Positions 8,279-17,554 are shown, counted from the stretch's first letter. The stretch is DNA of 64,000 nucleotides from JBAXTE01 sp964653595 (GCA_964653595.1 CAZZHH010000017.1:1-64000); one strand, 5' to 3'. The notes: generated from the letters alone by a model not told the origin. Numbers and translations: made by a program.

Positions 8279-9064
8279 ATGATTAAAAAAATAGATAAAC
8301 TGAGTCTGCTGTTCACCTTTTTGGGTGGGCTCTTGCTGCTGTTTATCATTGCGCCGCTTGTCGGGATGTTCTTTTCTACCGCTCCAGTGGAGATTTTTGA
8401 TGCGGCGAAGGATCAAGAGGTGCAATCCAGTATCGGGCTTACGTTGTGGACTTCCATGGCGGCCACGCTTTTGTTCTCCATCGGTGCCATTCCATTGGCG
8501 TATCTGTTGGCCCGCAAAACGTTTCCCTTCCGCAAGCTGTTGATCGGCATCATCAATATTCCATTGATCATTCCCCATTCCGCTGCCGGTATTGCCTTGT
8601 TGGGAATCGTTTCCCGCGATACGATGCTCGGCCGTTTTGCCGAATCCATCGGCATAAGCTTTGTCAACCATCCCGCCGGAATCGTGGTCGCGATGGCATT
8701 TATCAGCATCCCGTATCTGATCAACGCGGCCATCGACGGGTTCAGGAATGTGCCCGAGCGACTCGAAAAGGTGGCGCAAAATCTTGGCGCATCTAAATCC
8801 AGGGCGTTTTTCACTATTGCCCTTCCGTTGGCGTGGCGTAATATCCTTACCGGGTTGATGATGATGTGGGGACGCGGTTTGAGCGAATTTGGCGCCGTAG
8901 TCATCATTGCGTACCACCCGATGATCACTCCGGTGATGATCTTTGAACGGTTCAACGCCTACGGACTCAGTTATGCCCGTCCTGTGACGGTGCTGTTTAT
9001 CGTGATCTGCCTGATTGTTTTCGTGGCTCTGAATTACATCTCTAAAAAACGTCGCAATGCTTAG
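8279..9064 (+). CDS. wtpB: Tungstate/molybdate ABC transporter permease
   Basis: 261 residues with about six membrane helices of the binding-protein-dependent permease fold. The cytoplasmic coupling (EAA) loop is visible as RLEKVAQNLGASKSRAFFTIALPLAWR (about 160-186; A..LGAS...F..I.LPLA). It overlaps wtpC by 8 bp, so translation is probably coupled. It forms the inner-membrane channel with WtpA and WtpC. This coding stretch is noticeably more GC-rich than the surrounding intergenic DNA. Confidence 0.88.
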   Translation: MIKKIDKLSLLFTFLGGLLLLFIIAPLVGMFFSTAPVEIFDAAKDQEVQSSIGLTLWTSMAATLLFSIGAIPLAYLLARKTFPFRKLLIGIINIPLIIPHSAAGIALLGIVSRDTMLGRFAESIGISFVNHPAGIVVAMAFISIPYLINAAIDGFRNVPERLEKVAQNLGASKSRAFFTIALPLAWRNILTGLMMMWGRGLSEFGAVVIIAYHPMITPVMIFERFNAYGLSYARPVTVLFIVICLIVFVALNYISKKRRNA

Positions 9065-10118
9065 ATTGGAAAATATAGAAAAATCATTCAAGGGTTTTTC
9101 CCTCAGGAATATTTCCCTCTCGGTACCGAAGGGAGCCTATTTTATGCTCATCGGCAGTTCGGGTTCGGGAAAAACATTGCTGCTGGAGATCATTTCTGGA
9201 CTCTCTATTCCCGATCACGGCGATATCTATATCCACGAAACCAGAATCAACGACACGCCGATTCAGAAACGGAATGTCGGGCTGGTCTATCAAAGTCAAA
9301 CCCTTTTTCCGCATCTGACGGTGTTTGAGAATATTGCCTATCCGCTGAAATGCAAAAAGATGAAAAAAGCCGAGATCAAAGTCGAGGTGGAGAAAATTGC
9401 CGAGGAGACGGAGATCAGCCACCTGCTTTCCCGCGGGGTAACGGCGCTTTCGGGAGGCGAGATGCAAAGGGTGACCATAGCCCGTGCGTTGGTCAATAAA
9501 CCGGAAATCCTTTTGTTGGACGAGCCATTGTCCTCATTGGATGTCCAGTTGAAACGGGGAATCATGGCCTTGCTGCGGAAATTGCATCAGCAGGGACAAA
9601 CCATCGTACACGTCACCCATGACTACGAGGAGGCGCTTTCGTTGGCCGATTCCGTGGGGATTATCGAAAACGGGGTTTTGGTCCAACAGGGCACGGTCAA
9701 AGAGCTTTTCACCCATCCAAAATCCGAGTTCGTGGCCAACTTTGTCGGAATCAAGAACTTTATCCGTGGCACCGTGACGGAGTCTGTCAACGAGGTAGAT
9801 TTGAAAATGGTGGAGTCAAATCGGGTGAGGTTTTATGTGAACACCTCCGCCCCAATCCATTCAGAAGGCTCCTTGGTGGTGGATGCCAACAGCATCATCA
9901 TCTCCCCGCAACAACTCGACTCATCGGCGATTAACAGCTTCCAAGGCGTGATTCAGGAGATGATTCCAACCCGCAACGGAGTGGAGGTCTGCATCAATAT
10001 TGGGGTGGAACTCTACGCAAACATCACCACAATCTCATTGGAAAAGTTTCAGTTTACAACCGGTTCAACCGTGTGGATCAGTTTCAAAGCCAGTGAAGTG
10101 CGGTTCTTGGAGGATTAG
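9057..10118 (+). CDS. wtpC: Tungstate/molybdate ABC transporter ATP-binding protein
   Basis: 353 residues. Walker A GSSGSGKT (about 33-40), Q-loop in VYQSQTLFPHLTV, signature LSGGEMQRV, Walker B ILLLDEPLSSLD and the switch His in VTHDYEEA are all intact. The C-terminal third is a TOBE/MOP-like region (about 235-353), which in ModC/WtpC binds oxyanion and can reduce transport when metal is plentiful. It energises import by WtpB. Confidence 0.9.
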   Translation: MLRLENIEKSFKGFSLRNISLSVPKGAYFMLIGSSGSGKTLLLEIISGLSIPDHGDIYIHETRINDTPIQKRNVGLVYQSQTLFPHLTVFENIAYPLKCKKMKKAEIKVEVEKIAEETEISHLLSRGVTALSGGEMQRVTIARALVNKPEILLLDEPLSSLDVQLKRGIMALLRKLHQQGQTIVHVTHDYEEALSLADSVGIIENGVLVQQGTVKELFTHPKSEFVANFVGIKNFIRGTVTESVNEVDLKMVESNRVRFYVNTSAPIHSEGSLVVDANSIIISPQQLDSSAINSFQGVIQEMIPTRNGVEVCINIGVELYANITTISLEKFQFTTGSTVWISFKASEVRFLED

Positions 10119-10132
10119 GTGTTAATGAAGAT

Positions 10133-10350
10133 TTGACGGTAGAGAGTCACAATGGGACGAAGTAATGACGCAAAGAACGCTAAAGAGCAGAGATACGCAG
10201 AGAGGCGCGACGCGACGAAATAATGACGCAGAGAGCGCTAATGAATAGAGCTTCGCACTGAGCTTTGCCTGCCACGACTTGGCGTGGTCGAAGTGATACG
10301 CAGAGAAGCGCGATGTAACGAAGAAATGACGCAGAGATCGCAAAAGTGCA
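10133..10350. repeat. Degenerate ACGCAGAG-type intergenic repeats
   Basis: About two and a half copies of a loose unit (GACGAA-TAATGACGCAGAGAGCGCTAA, and GATACGCAGAGAGGCGCGA) in the 479-bp space after wtpC. A short palindrome with arms CCACG/CGTGG occurs near 10272. No coding potential is apparent. The remainder to 10490 is AT-rich and holds a segment of the ACTTAGTGCCTTAGTAG type that recurs near 22175. Confidence 0.6.
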
Positions 10351-10494
10351 GAAAACAAAAAAAAACTTAGTACAACTTAGTGCCTTAGTAGTGAATTCCT
10401 TGATTGAAGAGGTTCCCGATCATATTGTTGAGGTCAACAAAATGATAGTTTTATTCAAAGGGGATTTGTTATAATTTGAAATTTTAGGTTTGCT

Positions 10495-10527
10495 TTTGCG
10501 GATCAAATGAAAAATTGAATATATTTG
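10495..10527 (+). promoter_or_regulatory. Bacteroidota-type promoter for dinD
   Basis: TTTG at 10495-10498 and TATATTTG at 10520-10527 separated by 21 bases, matching the -33 TTTG / -7 TAnnTTTG pattern of the phylum. It lies 70 bases before the dinD start codon. Confidence 0.5.
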
Positions 10528-10597
10528 CAGTGGAAAATATCATTAAAAAAATGATGTTTACCTCCAAAACCCTAATGAAAACCAAATACTTAAACCT

Positions 10598-11446
10598 ATG
10601 GAAAAAGAAACGATCAGTAAGTTAAATAAATCTTTTGAAGAGTATGCTTATGAGCAAGATGGCATAGAATATTGGCTCGCAAGAGAGTTGCAACAGTTGC
10701 TAGGATATTCAGAATGGCGCAATTTTGTAAATGCAATTGATAAAGCTAAAGAAAGTTGTAAATCTAGTGGTGAAGATACCTCAGACCATTTTGTTGATGT
10801 CAACAAAATGGTTAGAATCGGTTCTGGGGCAGAACGTAAACAAGACGACATCATGCTCACTCGTTATGCCTGTTATTTGATTGCGCAAAATGGTGATCCA
10901 AAGAAAGAACAAATTGCTTTTGCGCAAAGTTATTTTGCCATTCAAACCCGAAAGCAAGAACTGCTCGAAGAGCGGATTCTGCTCGTCGAACGTATGCAAG
11001 CCAGAGAAAAACTGGCCGTTGCAGAAACAGAATTGTCGAAGAATATTTTTGAGAGGGGAGTTGATCAAAAAGGCTTTGCAATTATCCGAAGTAAAGGTGA
11101 TTGGGCGCTGTTTGGAGGACATAATACGAGTGCCATGAAACGGAAGTTGGGGATAGCTGAAAACAGACCGCTGGCCGATTTCTTGCCCACCATTACCATC
11201 TCTGCCAAACAGCTGGCTATTGAAATCACAAATTTCAATGTTCAGAAAAATGATATGAAAGGCGAGTCTAAAATCACGGATGAACATATCAAAAACAATA
11301 CAGACATTCGGGAATTGCTTGGTAAAAGTGGCATCAAACCGGAACTGCTTCCCGCAGAAGAGGATATCAAAAAATTAGAACGTAGAGTGAAGTCAGGCGA
11401 TAAAGAAATTGCCAAGAAAAAGTTGAAACCATCTAAGAAAAAGTGA
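10598..11446 (+). CDS. dinD: DNA-damage-inducible protein D family
   Basis: 282 residues of the DinD family. The N-terminal BRO/DinD motifs are clear: WLARELQQLLGYSEWRNF (26-43), AIDKAKESC, a segment HFVDVNKMVRIGSGAERK, and RYACYLIAQNGDPKKEQIAFAQSYFA. The middle part is a predicted coiled helix (LLEERILLVERMQAREKLAVA), and the tail is lysine-rich (KKKLKPSKKK). DinD of E. coli is SOS-induced and inhibits RecA filament activity. SOS control here is not shown, as no LexA site was recognised. It stands alone, flanked by repeat-rich intergenic DNA. Confidence 0.88.
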   Translation: MEKETISKLNKSFEEYAYEQDGIEYWLARELQQLLGYSEWRNFVNAIDKAKESCKSSGEDTSDHFVDVNKMVRIGSGAERKQDDIMLTRYACYLIAQNGDPKKEQIAFAQSYFAIQTRKQELLEERILLVERMQAREKLAVAETELSKNIFERGVDQKGFAIIRSKGDWALFGGHNTSAMKRKLGIAENRPLADFLPTITISAKQLAIEITNFNVQKNDMKGESKITDEHIKNNTDIRELLGKSGIKPELLPAEEDIKKLERRVKSGDKEIAKKKLKPSKKK

Positions 11447-11562
11447 TGTTGCGATTTCTGAAAAGTAACCATTGAAGCGGTTTTAATATTTTGTTGATCT
11501 CGATAATAATTTAGTTTATTGCAATAAGATTCGGTTTATATGTTATTCTCACAAAAAAAAAA

Positions 11563-11592
11563 CTCCCCTATCAAAAGACAAGGGAGCTTTTT
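11563..11592 (+). terminator. Probable intrinsic terminator after dinD
   Basis: CTCCC...GGGAG stem (11563-11586, two internal mismatches, AAAA loop) preceded by an A run and followed by CTTTTT, 117 bases after the dinD stop. Confidence 0.65.
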
Positions 11593-11705
11593 AGTCTGTA
11601 AAAAAATATCCGCGAAAAATCGAGCTTTGCTTATGAGCTTTTTACCACTCAGACACTTAGAGCACTCAGAAACAGTAAGTTTTTTTTAATTCAATCTTCG
11701 TGCTT

Positions 11706-11824
11706 TTTTAGACTCGCTTTCCCGTAAAACAGGAATCTATGATTCCGTCGTTTTTCGAGCCCCGTAAACGAGTGTTAAAAGATCCACGAATTTTTACAAA
11801 AATCATAGATTTTTAAAATTCGGG
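11706..11824. repeat. Dispersed intergenic hairpin element (copy 1)
   Basis: Within the gene-free space 11447-11869. Contains GGAATC-TAT-GATTCC (11731-11745) and a hairpin with ends CGAATTTTTA / TTAAAATTCG around AAATC-ATA-GATTT (11787-11822). Closely similar segments occur at 34862-34945, 37178-37212 and, shortened, 22295-22335, always beside gene 3' ends. Confidence 0.7.
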
Positions 11825-11869
11825 AAGCGCAACTCATAACTCATAGTTCTCAACTCATAATTCACTTTC

Positions 11870-12937
11870 TTACTTTGCTTTTTCCACAAAAATGGTCGCA
11901 ATTGCTTTTACGGCTCTGTCGGAGAAGAAATCGCAGGCCGGGAAGACTTTGAAAATCCCTTCGTCGGTCTTTTTAGGGTCGCAAACCAGTAGGACTTCTG
12001 CTTGGTCGTTACGGTTCATTAGCTCGCTGAAAGTGTACACACAACGGTAGCCGTCGGCGCCTACAACCACGATGATTCCCTTTGTGAGCATCTCCTTATC
12101 GGTTTTTGCATAGTTGGCAAGCACCTCTTTAAGCAAAATGCCCTTGAATGGGGTGGTGGAGTGAATTCCTTTGCCACGGCCGTAGAAGATGGTGTTGTAG
12201 TTTTGAACGGTGAACTCTTTCGGGTTGTCGGTCAATGTTTCGATAGTGGAATCGTTGACGATGATGTCCATTTTTTTAGACAGACAAGGTTTCATGTCTT
12301 TTACCGTTTTGAATGATCTTGGGTAGGAGCGGACCCTGATTTTCACCGGATTGCTGATGTTGCGCTCGGTAAGCAAGTCGGAAGTAACCACCAGCTTTGA
12401 ATCGGTTGGCAACGGCCACAACTCTTTGGTTTTTGAAGGGACGATCCGGCGGACGTTGGTGGCGATGATGATTTCGTTCAAGTGATTCGGGTAATAGATT
12501 TCGCCCCACGACAATACCACTTTTTCCCCTTTGTCGTTTTCCACCTCCACATATAGATCGATGATCGGTTTAAACTCTTTTTCGTTGATTTTTTTTGGAA
12601 TGTATTCGTTCAGGATGTCAAACAACGAATAACCATCGTAGCGGTATGCTCCGATAAATTTGTTGCTGTCGCCTTGGATTGTGGCTTCCTTGACGATGAC
12701 ACTTCGTTTTTGAAGTTTGGTGAAATCAACCTTTCCAAGTTTGATGACTTCCCCTTCGATGGTGAGCTCTTTCAACGGAAGCTCTTTTACTTCCACGTTG
12801 TCGTAAAAATTGTTGGTTTGGTCGGTAGAATCAATTGCATTGAGCTCTTTCTCTTTGCGTGCACCGTGTTTTTGTTCTTTACATGAGCTAAAAGCAAGCA
12901 CGCTTAATAGCATCACGAACATCCATTGTTTTCTCAT
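11870..12937 (-). CDS. Lipoprotein with two sulfite-oxidase-fold-like repeats
   Basis: 355 residues with a lipobox (FSSC, Cys20). Two similar halves are visible: about 55-175 (KELTIEGEVIKLGKVDFTKL ... YRYDGYSLFDILNEYIPK ... VEVENDKGEKVVLSWGEIYY) and about 225-350 (MDIIVNDSTIETL ... FKGILLKEVLANYAKT ... VVVGADGYRCVYTFSELMNR). This layout (strand, then a G-x-L-x-x-(I/V)-L helix, then a regulator-like strand pair) resembles the oxidoreductase molybdopterin-binding domain of the sulfite oxidase family. The Moco-ligating Cys context of true sulfite oxidases is absent, so catalysis is doubtful. Last gene of the minus-strand TonB locus. A role in binding a metal or pterin complex is inferred only. 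Confidence 0.6.
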   Translation of the reverse strand: MRKQWMFVMLLSVLAFSSCKEQKHGARKEKELNAIDSTDQTNNFYDNVEVKELPLKELTIEGEVIKLGKVDFTKLQKRSVIVKEATIQGDSNKFIGAYRYDGYSLFDILNEYIPKKINEKEFKPIIDLYVEVENDKGEKVVLSWGEIYYPNHLNEIIIATNVRRIVPSKTKELWPLPTDSKLVVTSDLLTERNISNPVKIRVRSYPRSFKTVKDMKPCLSKKMDIIVNDSTIETLTDNPKEFTVQNYNTIFYGRGKGIHSTTPFKGILLKEVLANYAKTDKEMLTKGIIVVVGADGYRCVYTFSELMNRNDQAEVLLVCDPKKTDEGIFKVFPACDFFSDRAVKAIATIFVEKAK

Positions 12938-13000
12938 TTTTTTTATTGTTTGGTTAATTTATTTTTGTAATTAAATTTCACTAGTAACACGAATGTCAAG

Positions 13001-13124
13001 AAAATTTTCAATATTTTTACCCCCATTCTCTGCCTTTGGCGGAAAAAATATTAAAAATTATAAACTTAATCAATTGATTTTCAATACGCCCCCTTTAGGG
13101 TTGGGGTAGAAATATTGAAAATCA
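13001..13124. repeat. Two TTTTCAATATTT-type palindromes
   Basis: Two imperfect palindromes in tandem between the TonB-receptor stop and the next lipoprotein start: 13001-13060 (AAAATTTTCAATATTTTT ... AAAAAATATTAAAAAT) and 13077-13124 (GATTTTCAATA ... TATTGAAAATC, with CCCCCTTTAGGG/TTGGGG inside). Related elements occur at 36904-36961 and 37258-37306. They lie inside the putative operon and could be transcript-processing or termination signals. Confidence 0.65.
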
Positions 13125-13135
13125 GTTTCTATCTT

Positions 13136-15457
13136 TTAAAAAATCAACTTAATCTCCCCATAAATCATCCTTCCCGGATTGATCTGGCTTTTGCTGGTTA
13201 GATAAATGTGGTCGAAAATGTTGATGATACTGGCGCCAAGGGAAACATGTCTGCCCACCATTCGCCATAATTTCACATCGGTGAGGTTGTAGGAAGCGTA
13301 TTTGGGAGCCAATCCATATTTTGAATCTTCAATGTTGGCATCGTTTACCCACTGTTCGCCCACGTATCTGGAGGTGATTGTAGCGTTGACAATTTTGTTG
13401 CGCCAGGTTCCTCCAATCATAAACTGGTGGTTTGGGACATCTGTGAGGTGTTTTCCGGTTAAATCGGTGAGCTTGGAGCCATTCATGAGCTCATATTTGA
13501 GAATTTTGTTTTGGGTGTATGCATAGTTTCCAAAAAGTGTGAGATGGTCGTTGATGGAGTAGGTGGCATCCAATTCAAATCCATACAGTTCCACTTTCGA
13601 GATATTCTCGCTTCGGAGCACGGGACTCCAAAAACCTGTAGTGAAGGCGCTGTCGCCGGTGGAAACGTAATACATGAAATCCGTTCCCAACGAGTACCAG
13701 ACCGAAGGCGTGAGGGCGATCTTGTCTTTCCAGTTGATTTTCCAACCCCATTCAGCCGTTTGGATATGTTCCGGTTTCAGGTTCGGGTTGACCACCTTGA
13801 ATCCGCCGCTGATCTTGCCGTTGCGGCACATGTCGTCCAAGACGGGTGGACGGAACCCGATGCCGAAGGAGGCGAAGGTGCGGACCGATTTCGAGAGTTC
13901 GTATTGCAATGCGATTTTGGGACTGACCGATTGCCATTTTGCGGGTTTTATCTCCAAATCTTCATACATCCTTAGGTAGCTGATCGATTGGGATGGCGTT
14001 TCGATGTAGAAGGCGCCGTCGTGATAGTTGGCATAATCGAAACGGGTGCCGATCTGCACTCTTAGCTTCGATTTCAGCAACGCCCATTCATCCTGCACAT
14101 AACCGGCGATAAAGTCCATTTTTCCTTGGTTGATGACTTTGTCCGTGGACGAATAGTAAACATCCGCGGCGTCCACACTGCCTTGTTTGAGGTCGAACCC
14201 AACGGTTAGTTTGTTGTTTTTCGCAAGATCGTAATTGTAGTTGCCCAACAGTCCGAAATCTCTACGGTTGGAGGTGACGTCGTACAATTGATAACTTTGG
14301 TCTTTCATACTTTCATTCAGTTTGCCGTAATATTCGTCGAGCCAGAATGCGTTGACAATCCAGTTGCTTTTCAATCCTTTTCCTTTGTAAGTCATGGCAT
14401 AGCGGTAGGTTTTGTATTTGCTGTATGAACCGTCCTCTTCGTAAACTTTGTCACCAGCGCCGTGTTTGTCATCGTAGTAGGTGAAATTGAATTCAATGTT
14501 ATGGTTCTTGTTGATATCGTAGCCGATTTTGGAAAGTGTTCCGATTTCGTTCATGTAGGTTTTCACGGTGTAGTCGGTGCGAAGGTTTTCGGGGTAGGTG
14601 ATGTACCCGTCGCTTTTGCTCCAGAGACCGGAAACCATCCAGTAGAGGCCTTTATCCAGATTTTTGTTGGTGCGTCCCATCACGTTGAACCGGCCGATAC
14701 CTGTATTGTAGGTGCCATATTCAAACCCGACGGTTCCCTGAATGGGCTGGGTCGGTTTCTTTGTGGTGATGTTGATGACTCCGGCCATGGCGTTGTTGCC
14801 ATACAGTGCCGAACCAGGGCCTTTGAGGACTTCCATCGATTCGATGGTGGCTTTGTTGAAAAGGTTCCAGTTTACGCCACCGCCATCGGTTTTGTTCACG
14901 GGAACGCCGTCAACAAGCACCAACATCCTTGATTGGTCCTTCGAACTCAACCCACGGGCGCTCACGGAAGATTTGGCGGAAAGAATCCCGAAGTTACGGT
15001 TTACATATATGCCAGAAGAGTTCTGCAACGCATCATCCAACGATTTTCCAGGATCGATGGTGATTTGGGTGGAGGAAATATAGTTCACTTTGGCAGGAAT
15101 ATTCTCCAGATTGTTTTCGCTTCGGGTCGCCGAGACAATAACGGGGTTGATTTCTATGATCACAGGTACGAGGGTGATGATTAGAGGTTCAGTGTTGGGG
15201 GTGGTTACTGTAACGGACTTCTTGCCGTAGGAAACATGTGTTACTTCGATCTGTTTCACACCATTTTCTGTAATTTTAAAAAGAAAAACACCTTCCCTAT
15301 TGGTGGTGATAATCTCATGATTGCCCCCAATTTGAACATGTGCACCTGCAATGGGTTTGTTGGTGGAACCGTCGATGATGGTTCCCTTTAGCTCATGTTG
15401 AGCCATCGCCAAATTGGCAAGAATTGTGAAAACGAATAAAAGAATGTGTTTTTGCAT
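13136..15457 (-). CDS. TonB-dependent outer-membrane receptor (first of two)
   Basis: 773 residues. Signal peptide (cleavage near AMAQ), a carboxypeptidase-regulatory-like beta domain (about 22-105, GTIIDGSTNKPIAGAHVQI), a plug domain (about 115-235 with SARGL, VLVDGVPVNK and GPGSALYGNNAMAGVINI), then a beta-barrel ending in an aromatic residue (LIF). It is clearly paralogous to the receptor at 19858-22149, e.g. VDAADVYYSSTDKV versus VDATDLYYTSTDKI, and DMCRNGKISGGFKVVNPNLK versus DMTKSGKIRKGFKMANPNLF. Such receptors import scarce ligands across the outer membrane using TonB energy. Substrate is inferred to be a Mo/W complex from the ModE box heading the locus and the surrounding genes. Confidence 0.88.
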   Translation of the reverse strand: MQKHILLFVFTILANLAMAQHELKGTIIDGSTNKPIAGAHVQIGGNHEIITTNREGVFLFKITENGVKQIEVTHVSYGKKSVTVTTPNTEPLIITLVPVIIEINPVIVSATRSENNLENIPAKVNYISSTQITIDPGKSLDDALQNSSGIYVNRNFGILSAKSSVSARGLSSKDQSRMLVLVDGVPVNKTDGGGVNWNLFNKATIESMEVLKGPGSALYGNNAMAGVINITTKKPTQPIQGTVGFEYGTYNTGIGRFNVMGRTNKNLDKGLYWMVSGLWSKSDGYITYPENLRTDYTVKTYMNEIGTLSKIGYDINKNHNIEFNFTYYDDKHGAGDKVYEEDGSYSKYKTYRYAMTYKGKGLKSNWIVNAFWLDEYYGKLNESMKDQSYQLYDVTSNRRDFGLLGNYNYDLAKNNKLTVGFDLKQGSVDAADVYYSSTDKVINQGKMDFIAGYVQDEWALLKSKLRVQIGTRFDYANYHDGAFYIETPSQSISYLRMYEDLEIKPAKWQSVSPKIALQYELSKSVRTFASFGIGFRPPVLDDMCRNGKISGGFKVVNPNLKPEHIQTAEWGWKINWKDKIALTPSVWYSLGTDFMYYVSTGDSAFTTGFWSPVLRSENISKVELYGFELDATYSINDHLTLFGNYAYTQNKILKYELMNGSKLTDLTGKHLTDVPNHQFMIGGTWRNKIVNATITSRYVGEQWVNDANIEDSKYGLAPKYASYNLTDVKLWRMVGRHVSLGASIINIFDHIYLTSKSQINPGRMIYGEIKLIF

Positions 15458-15506
15458 AGGTGATATAGTTATTCAGTGGTTGCTGTTTGTCTTTTTTGAA
15501 TAAAGA

Positions 15507-15624
15507 GGGTTTCTAAAAATTCAATTTTTTGAGGCAGACAATAAATTAAAACCGGAGTTTACCTCTGTAAATGAGGATTTTAATTTTGCAGTCTAACGCT
15601 GAAAAATGAATTTTTAGAAGTCCC
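15507..15624. mobile_element. 118-bp MITE-like inverted-repeat element (copy 1)
   Basis: Ends GGGTTTCTAAAAATTCA and TGAATTTTTAGAAGTCCC are imperfect inverted repeats, and the interior is also roughly palindromic (GGCAGACAATAAATTAAAAC near the left, GATTTTAATTTTGCAGTC near the right). A second copy of exactly the same length at 22434-22551 differs at four positions. No coding capacity. It fills most of the 228-bp gap between the T9SS protein gene and the TonB receptor gene. Confidence 0.75.
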
Positions 15625-15684
15625 GTAAAAAAGCCTGATTTCAGCAATAGTTGCATCCATCGGGCTTGAGAATATATAAATGAA

Positions 15685-16536
15685 TTATAGGATTACCACT
15701 TTTTTGCTGGTTGTTTCACCCTCTTTATCACGAAGGTTTATGAAATAGATGCCACGGCCGAATGTTGATAAATCGATGGTTGTGGTCATCGGTGTGTTTT
15801 TTTGATCAAAAACTACAGCTCCGAGTTGGTTGTAAACCATTACAGATTCTAACATGTCGTTGCTGACGATATTTACCAAACCAGTCGATGGGTTAGGATA
15901 AATGTTGATGTTAGTTGCTGAGTATAAAACTTCAGTTAATCCAGTTGTAACTTCGGTTCCTGTGATGATGATGTCATCGATTTTCGATACAGCCAAGGTG
16001 TCGATAGCTGTTCCAGAAATGTTTAAATCTGTTGCCAATACCCATCTTACAGAGATATTTGAAGTTGCAGTATCTGCACCTGCTGGAAACGTGGCTTCGT
16101 TTACAACGCCCGAAGTCCAGTCGTTGGCGCAGCGGATGGTGTCGTCAATTACGTTTGCCCAAGCAGCGGTTCCTTTTTTCCATTGGAGCAAGAACTCTTT
16201 TGGACCGCCACCGTTTTGGTTGCCAGCACGTTGTTTTGAAGAAATTTTAATGTTGGTGTAACCGGTGGTTTTGAATTTTAAAATCCAATATTTGGTCATC
16301 ACGCCATTGTTCCAACCAATCGTGGTAGCTGCAGTGTCGCCTGAGACTTGACCTGTAGTGAATGTGATTGGTCTGATTGAATCAACTTCTGTTCCGATAA
16401 ATCTACCCATGTTGATGCTGAGCCCGGTTGTCGGTGTCTTGATTGATGTTGGGAAAGTCCATGCTGCGATGGTGTCTTGTGCCGAAGCAATGCCCATGAT
16501 CGCTGAGCAAAATAAAAATAGTAATGTTTTTTTCAT
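15685..16536 (-). CDS. T9SS-exported surface protein in the metal locus
   Basis: 283 residues. Signal peptide (cleaved near IASAQ). The middle part (about 20-195) looks like one all-beta sandwich domain (DTIAAWTFPTS; YWILKFKTTGYTNIKISSKQ; ISVRWVLATDLNISGTAIDTL; KIDDIIITGTE). The C-terminus (about 208-283) is a type A T9SS sorting domain: INIYPNPSTGLVNI, VMVYNQLGAVVF, FGRGIYFINLRD, KKVVIL. It should therefore be exported across the outer membrane. Transcribed between a lipoprotein gene and the TonB receptor gene. The biochemical role of the beta domain is not recognised. A ligand-capture role beside the receptor is an inference from position. Confidence 0.75.
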   Translation of the reverse strand: MKKTLLFLFCSAIMGIASAQDTIAAWTFPTSIKTPTTGLSINMGRFIGTEVDSIRPITFTTGQVSGDTAATTIGWNNGVMTKYWILKFKTTGYTNIKISSKQRAGNQNGGGPKEFLLQWKKGTAAWANVIDDTIRCANDWTSGVVNEATFPAGADTATSNISVRWVLATDLNISGTAIDTLAVSKIDDIIITGTEVTTGLTEVLYSATNINIYPNPSTGLVNIVSNDMLESVMVYNQLGAVVFDQKNTPMTTTIDLSTFGRGIYFINLRDKEGETTSKKVVIL

Positions 16537-16652
16537 TTTTTCTTTGTTTTTGTTTTGTTATTTTATTTTTACTGATTTTCTTCATTCTCGGAATTTATCC
16601 CGATAAAAGCCGGAGGGGCCGGATAAATGAAGAAAATTATATAGTTTTGGAT

Positions 16653-17540
16653 TTATTTCTGAATTTTAATATCAAAATCAATATACCCCGATTCGGCCCC
16701 GCTGATGGCATTTACCTTGATCAAACCGGTCTTGTTATTGGTGGTTTTGAACGGAATCACTTTGCCAGCATCGGCCCATTTGTATTTCCGACTACTGATG
16801 CCAGCTCCCGAATGAAAAGCTGCAACCAACAGGCTGTCATTAGTGCAGGCGTCAAAAGTGGAGGTTGAAACTACGGTTACATAATCCCAATCGGTATAAT
16901 TTTTTAAACTCCAATTTGTCATTGCTGGCAAATAGGTGGGGGCATCGGAATCTCCCGCAGAAGCAAAAGTGAAGGATGGAATTCCACTTGAGAGGTAATA
17001 ATAGGTCAAAATATGAACATTCCCTTGATTGGCGGTAGCTTCTGTTGCGTTGTAAACGGTGCCTGTGAATGGGTCGAAATAGGAACCGATGGTTGAACTT
17101 TGCATGCCCATCCGAATTCCAGCATAAGACCAGATTTCACCATAAGAGAGCGTGGTGTCGCGTGTGAAAAATGACACAGATGCAGATTGACGGTCTTTGT
17201 TCATCACCGTGATGTTCCAGTAGAGACTGTCTCCCTGACTCAGCTGCAACTCTTTTGTGATATCTAGCGTCGCATCATTATGCCCTTCGTCAATTAATGT
17301 GGTAGTGTTTCCGTTTTTTGTTATTTTAATCACTAAATTGGTGATGTTCTCTCCGCCACCATCTGCAACAATTCCCAATTTTGCTTTATGATTGTTTAGA
17401 AAAGATCCGTCACAGGTATATCCAGTGGAAGTTTTGATAGTGAGAGTAGGAATTGAGTTCTCGTCCTCTTTCTTGCATCCCGAAAGAATGATCGCCAACA
17501 CTCCGAAAAATAATGACAGGATAATTAATCGATGTTTCAT
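16653..17540 (-). CDS. Lipoprotein partner of the TonB receptor (paralogue A)
   Basis: 295 residues with lipobox LSGC (Cys21) followed by KKEDE. It shares architecture and end motifs with the lipoprotein at 18973-19854: a Cys-Asn/Asp-Asp-Ser-Leu motif (DACTNDSLLVA versus NCQNDSLIIT) and a C-terminal GLIKV..ISGAESGYIDFDIK versus GLIKF..VDGAESGDMTMDLK. Each of the two is linked to one of two paralogous TonB receptors, so they probably act as surface or periplasmic partners of those receptors. First gene of the minus-strand arm. A -7 box TAATTTTG (17586-17579) is followed directly by a ModE box. No characterised family is recognised. Confidence 0.75.
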   Translation of the reverse strand: MKHRLIILSLFFGVLAIILSGCKKEDENSIPTLTIKTSTGYTCDGSFLNNHKAKLGIVADGGGENITNLVIKITKNGNTTTLIDEGHNDATLDITKELQLSQGDSLYWNITVMNKDRQSASVSFFTRDTTLSYGEIWSYAGIRMGMQSSTIGSYFDPFTGTVYNATEATANQGNVHILTYYYLSSGIPSFTFASAGDSDAPTYLPAMTNWSLKNYTDWDYVTVVSTSTFDACTNDSLLVAAFHSGAGISSRKYKWADAGKVIPFKTTNNKTGLIKVNAISGAESGYIDFDIKIQK

Positions 17541-17554
17541 TTGCTTATTTTAAA

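Noticed and set aside
8249..9091. A 280-codon open frame antisense to wtpB
   Set aside because: It mirrors a well-supported permease gene, is dominated by His, Gln, Arg and Asp typical of antisense reading, and shows no domain or signal.
13511..15184. Several long plus-strand frames opposite the TonB receptor
   Set aside because: They are shadows of the receptor gene, with low-complexity Val/Phe/Asp composition and no start context.
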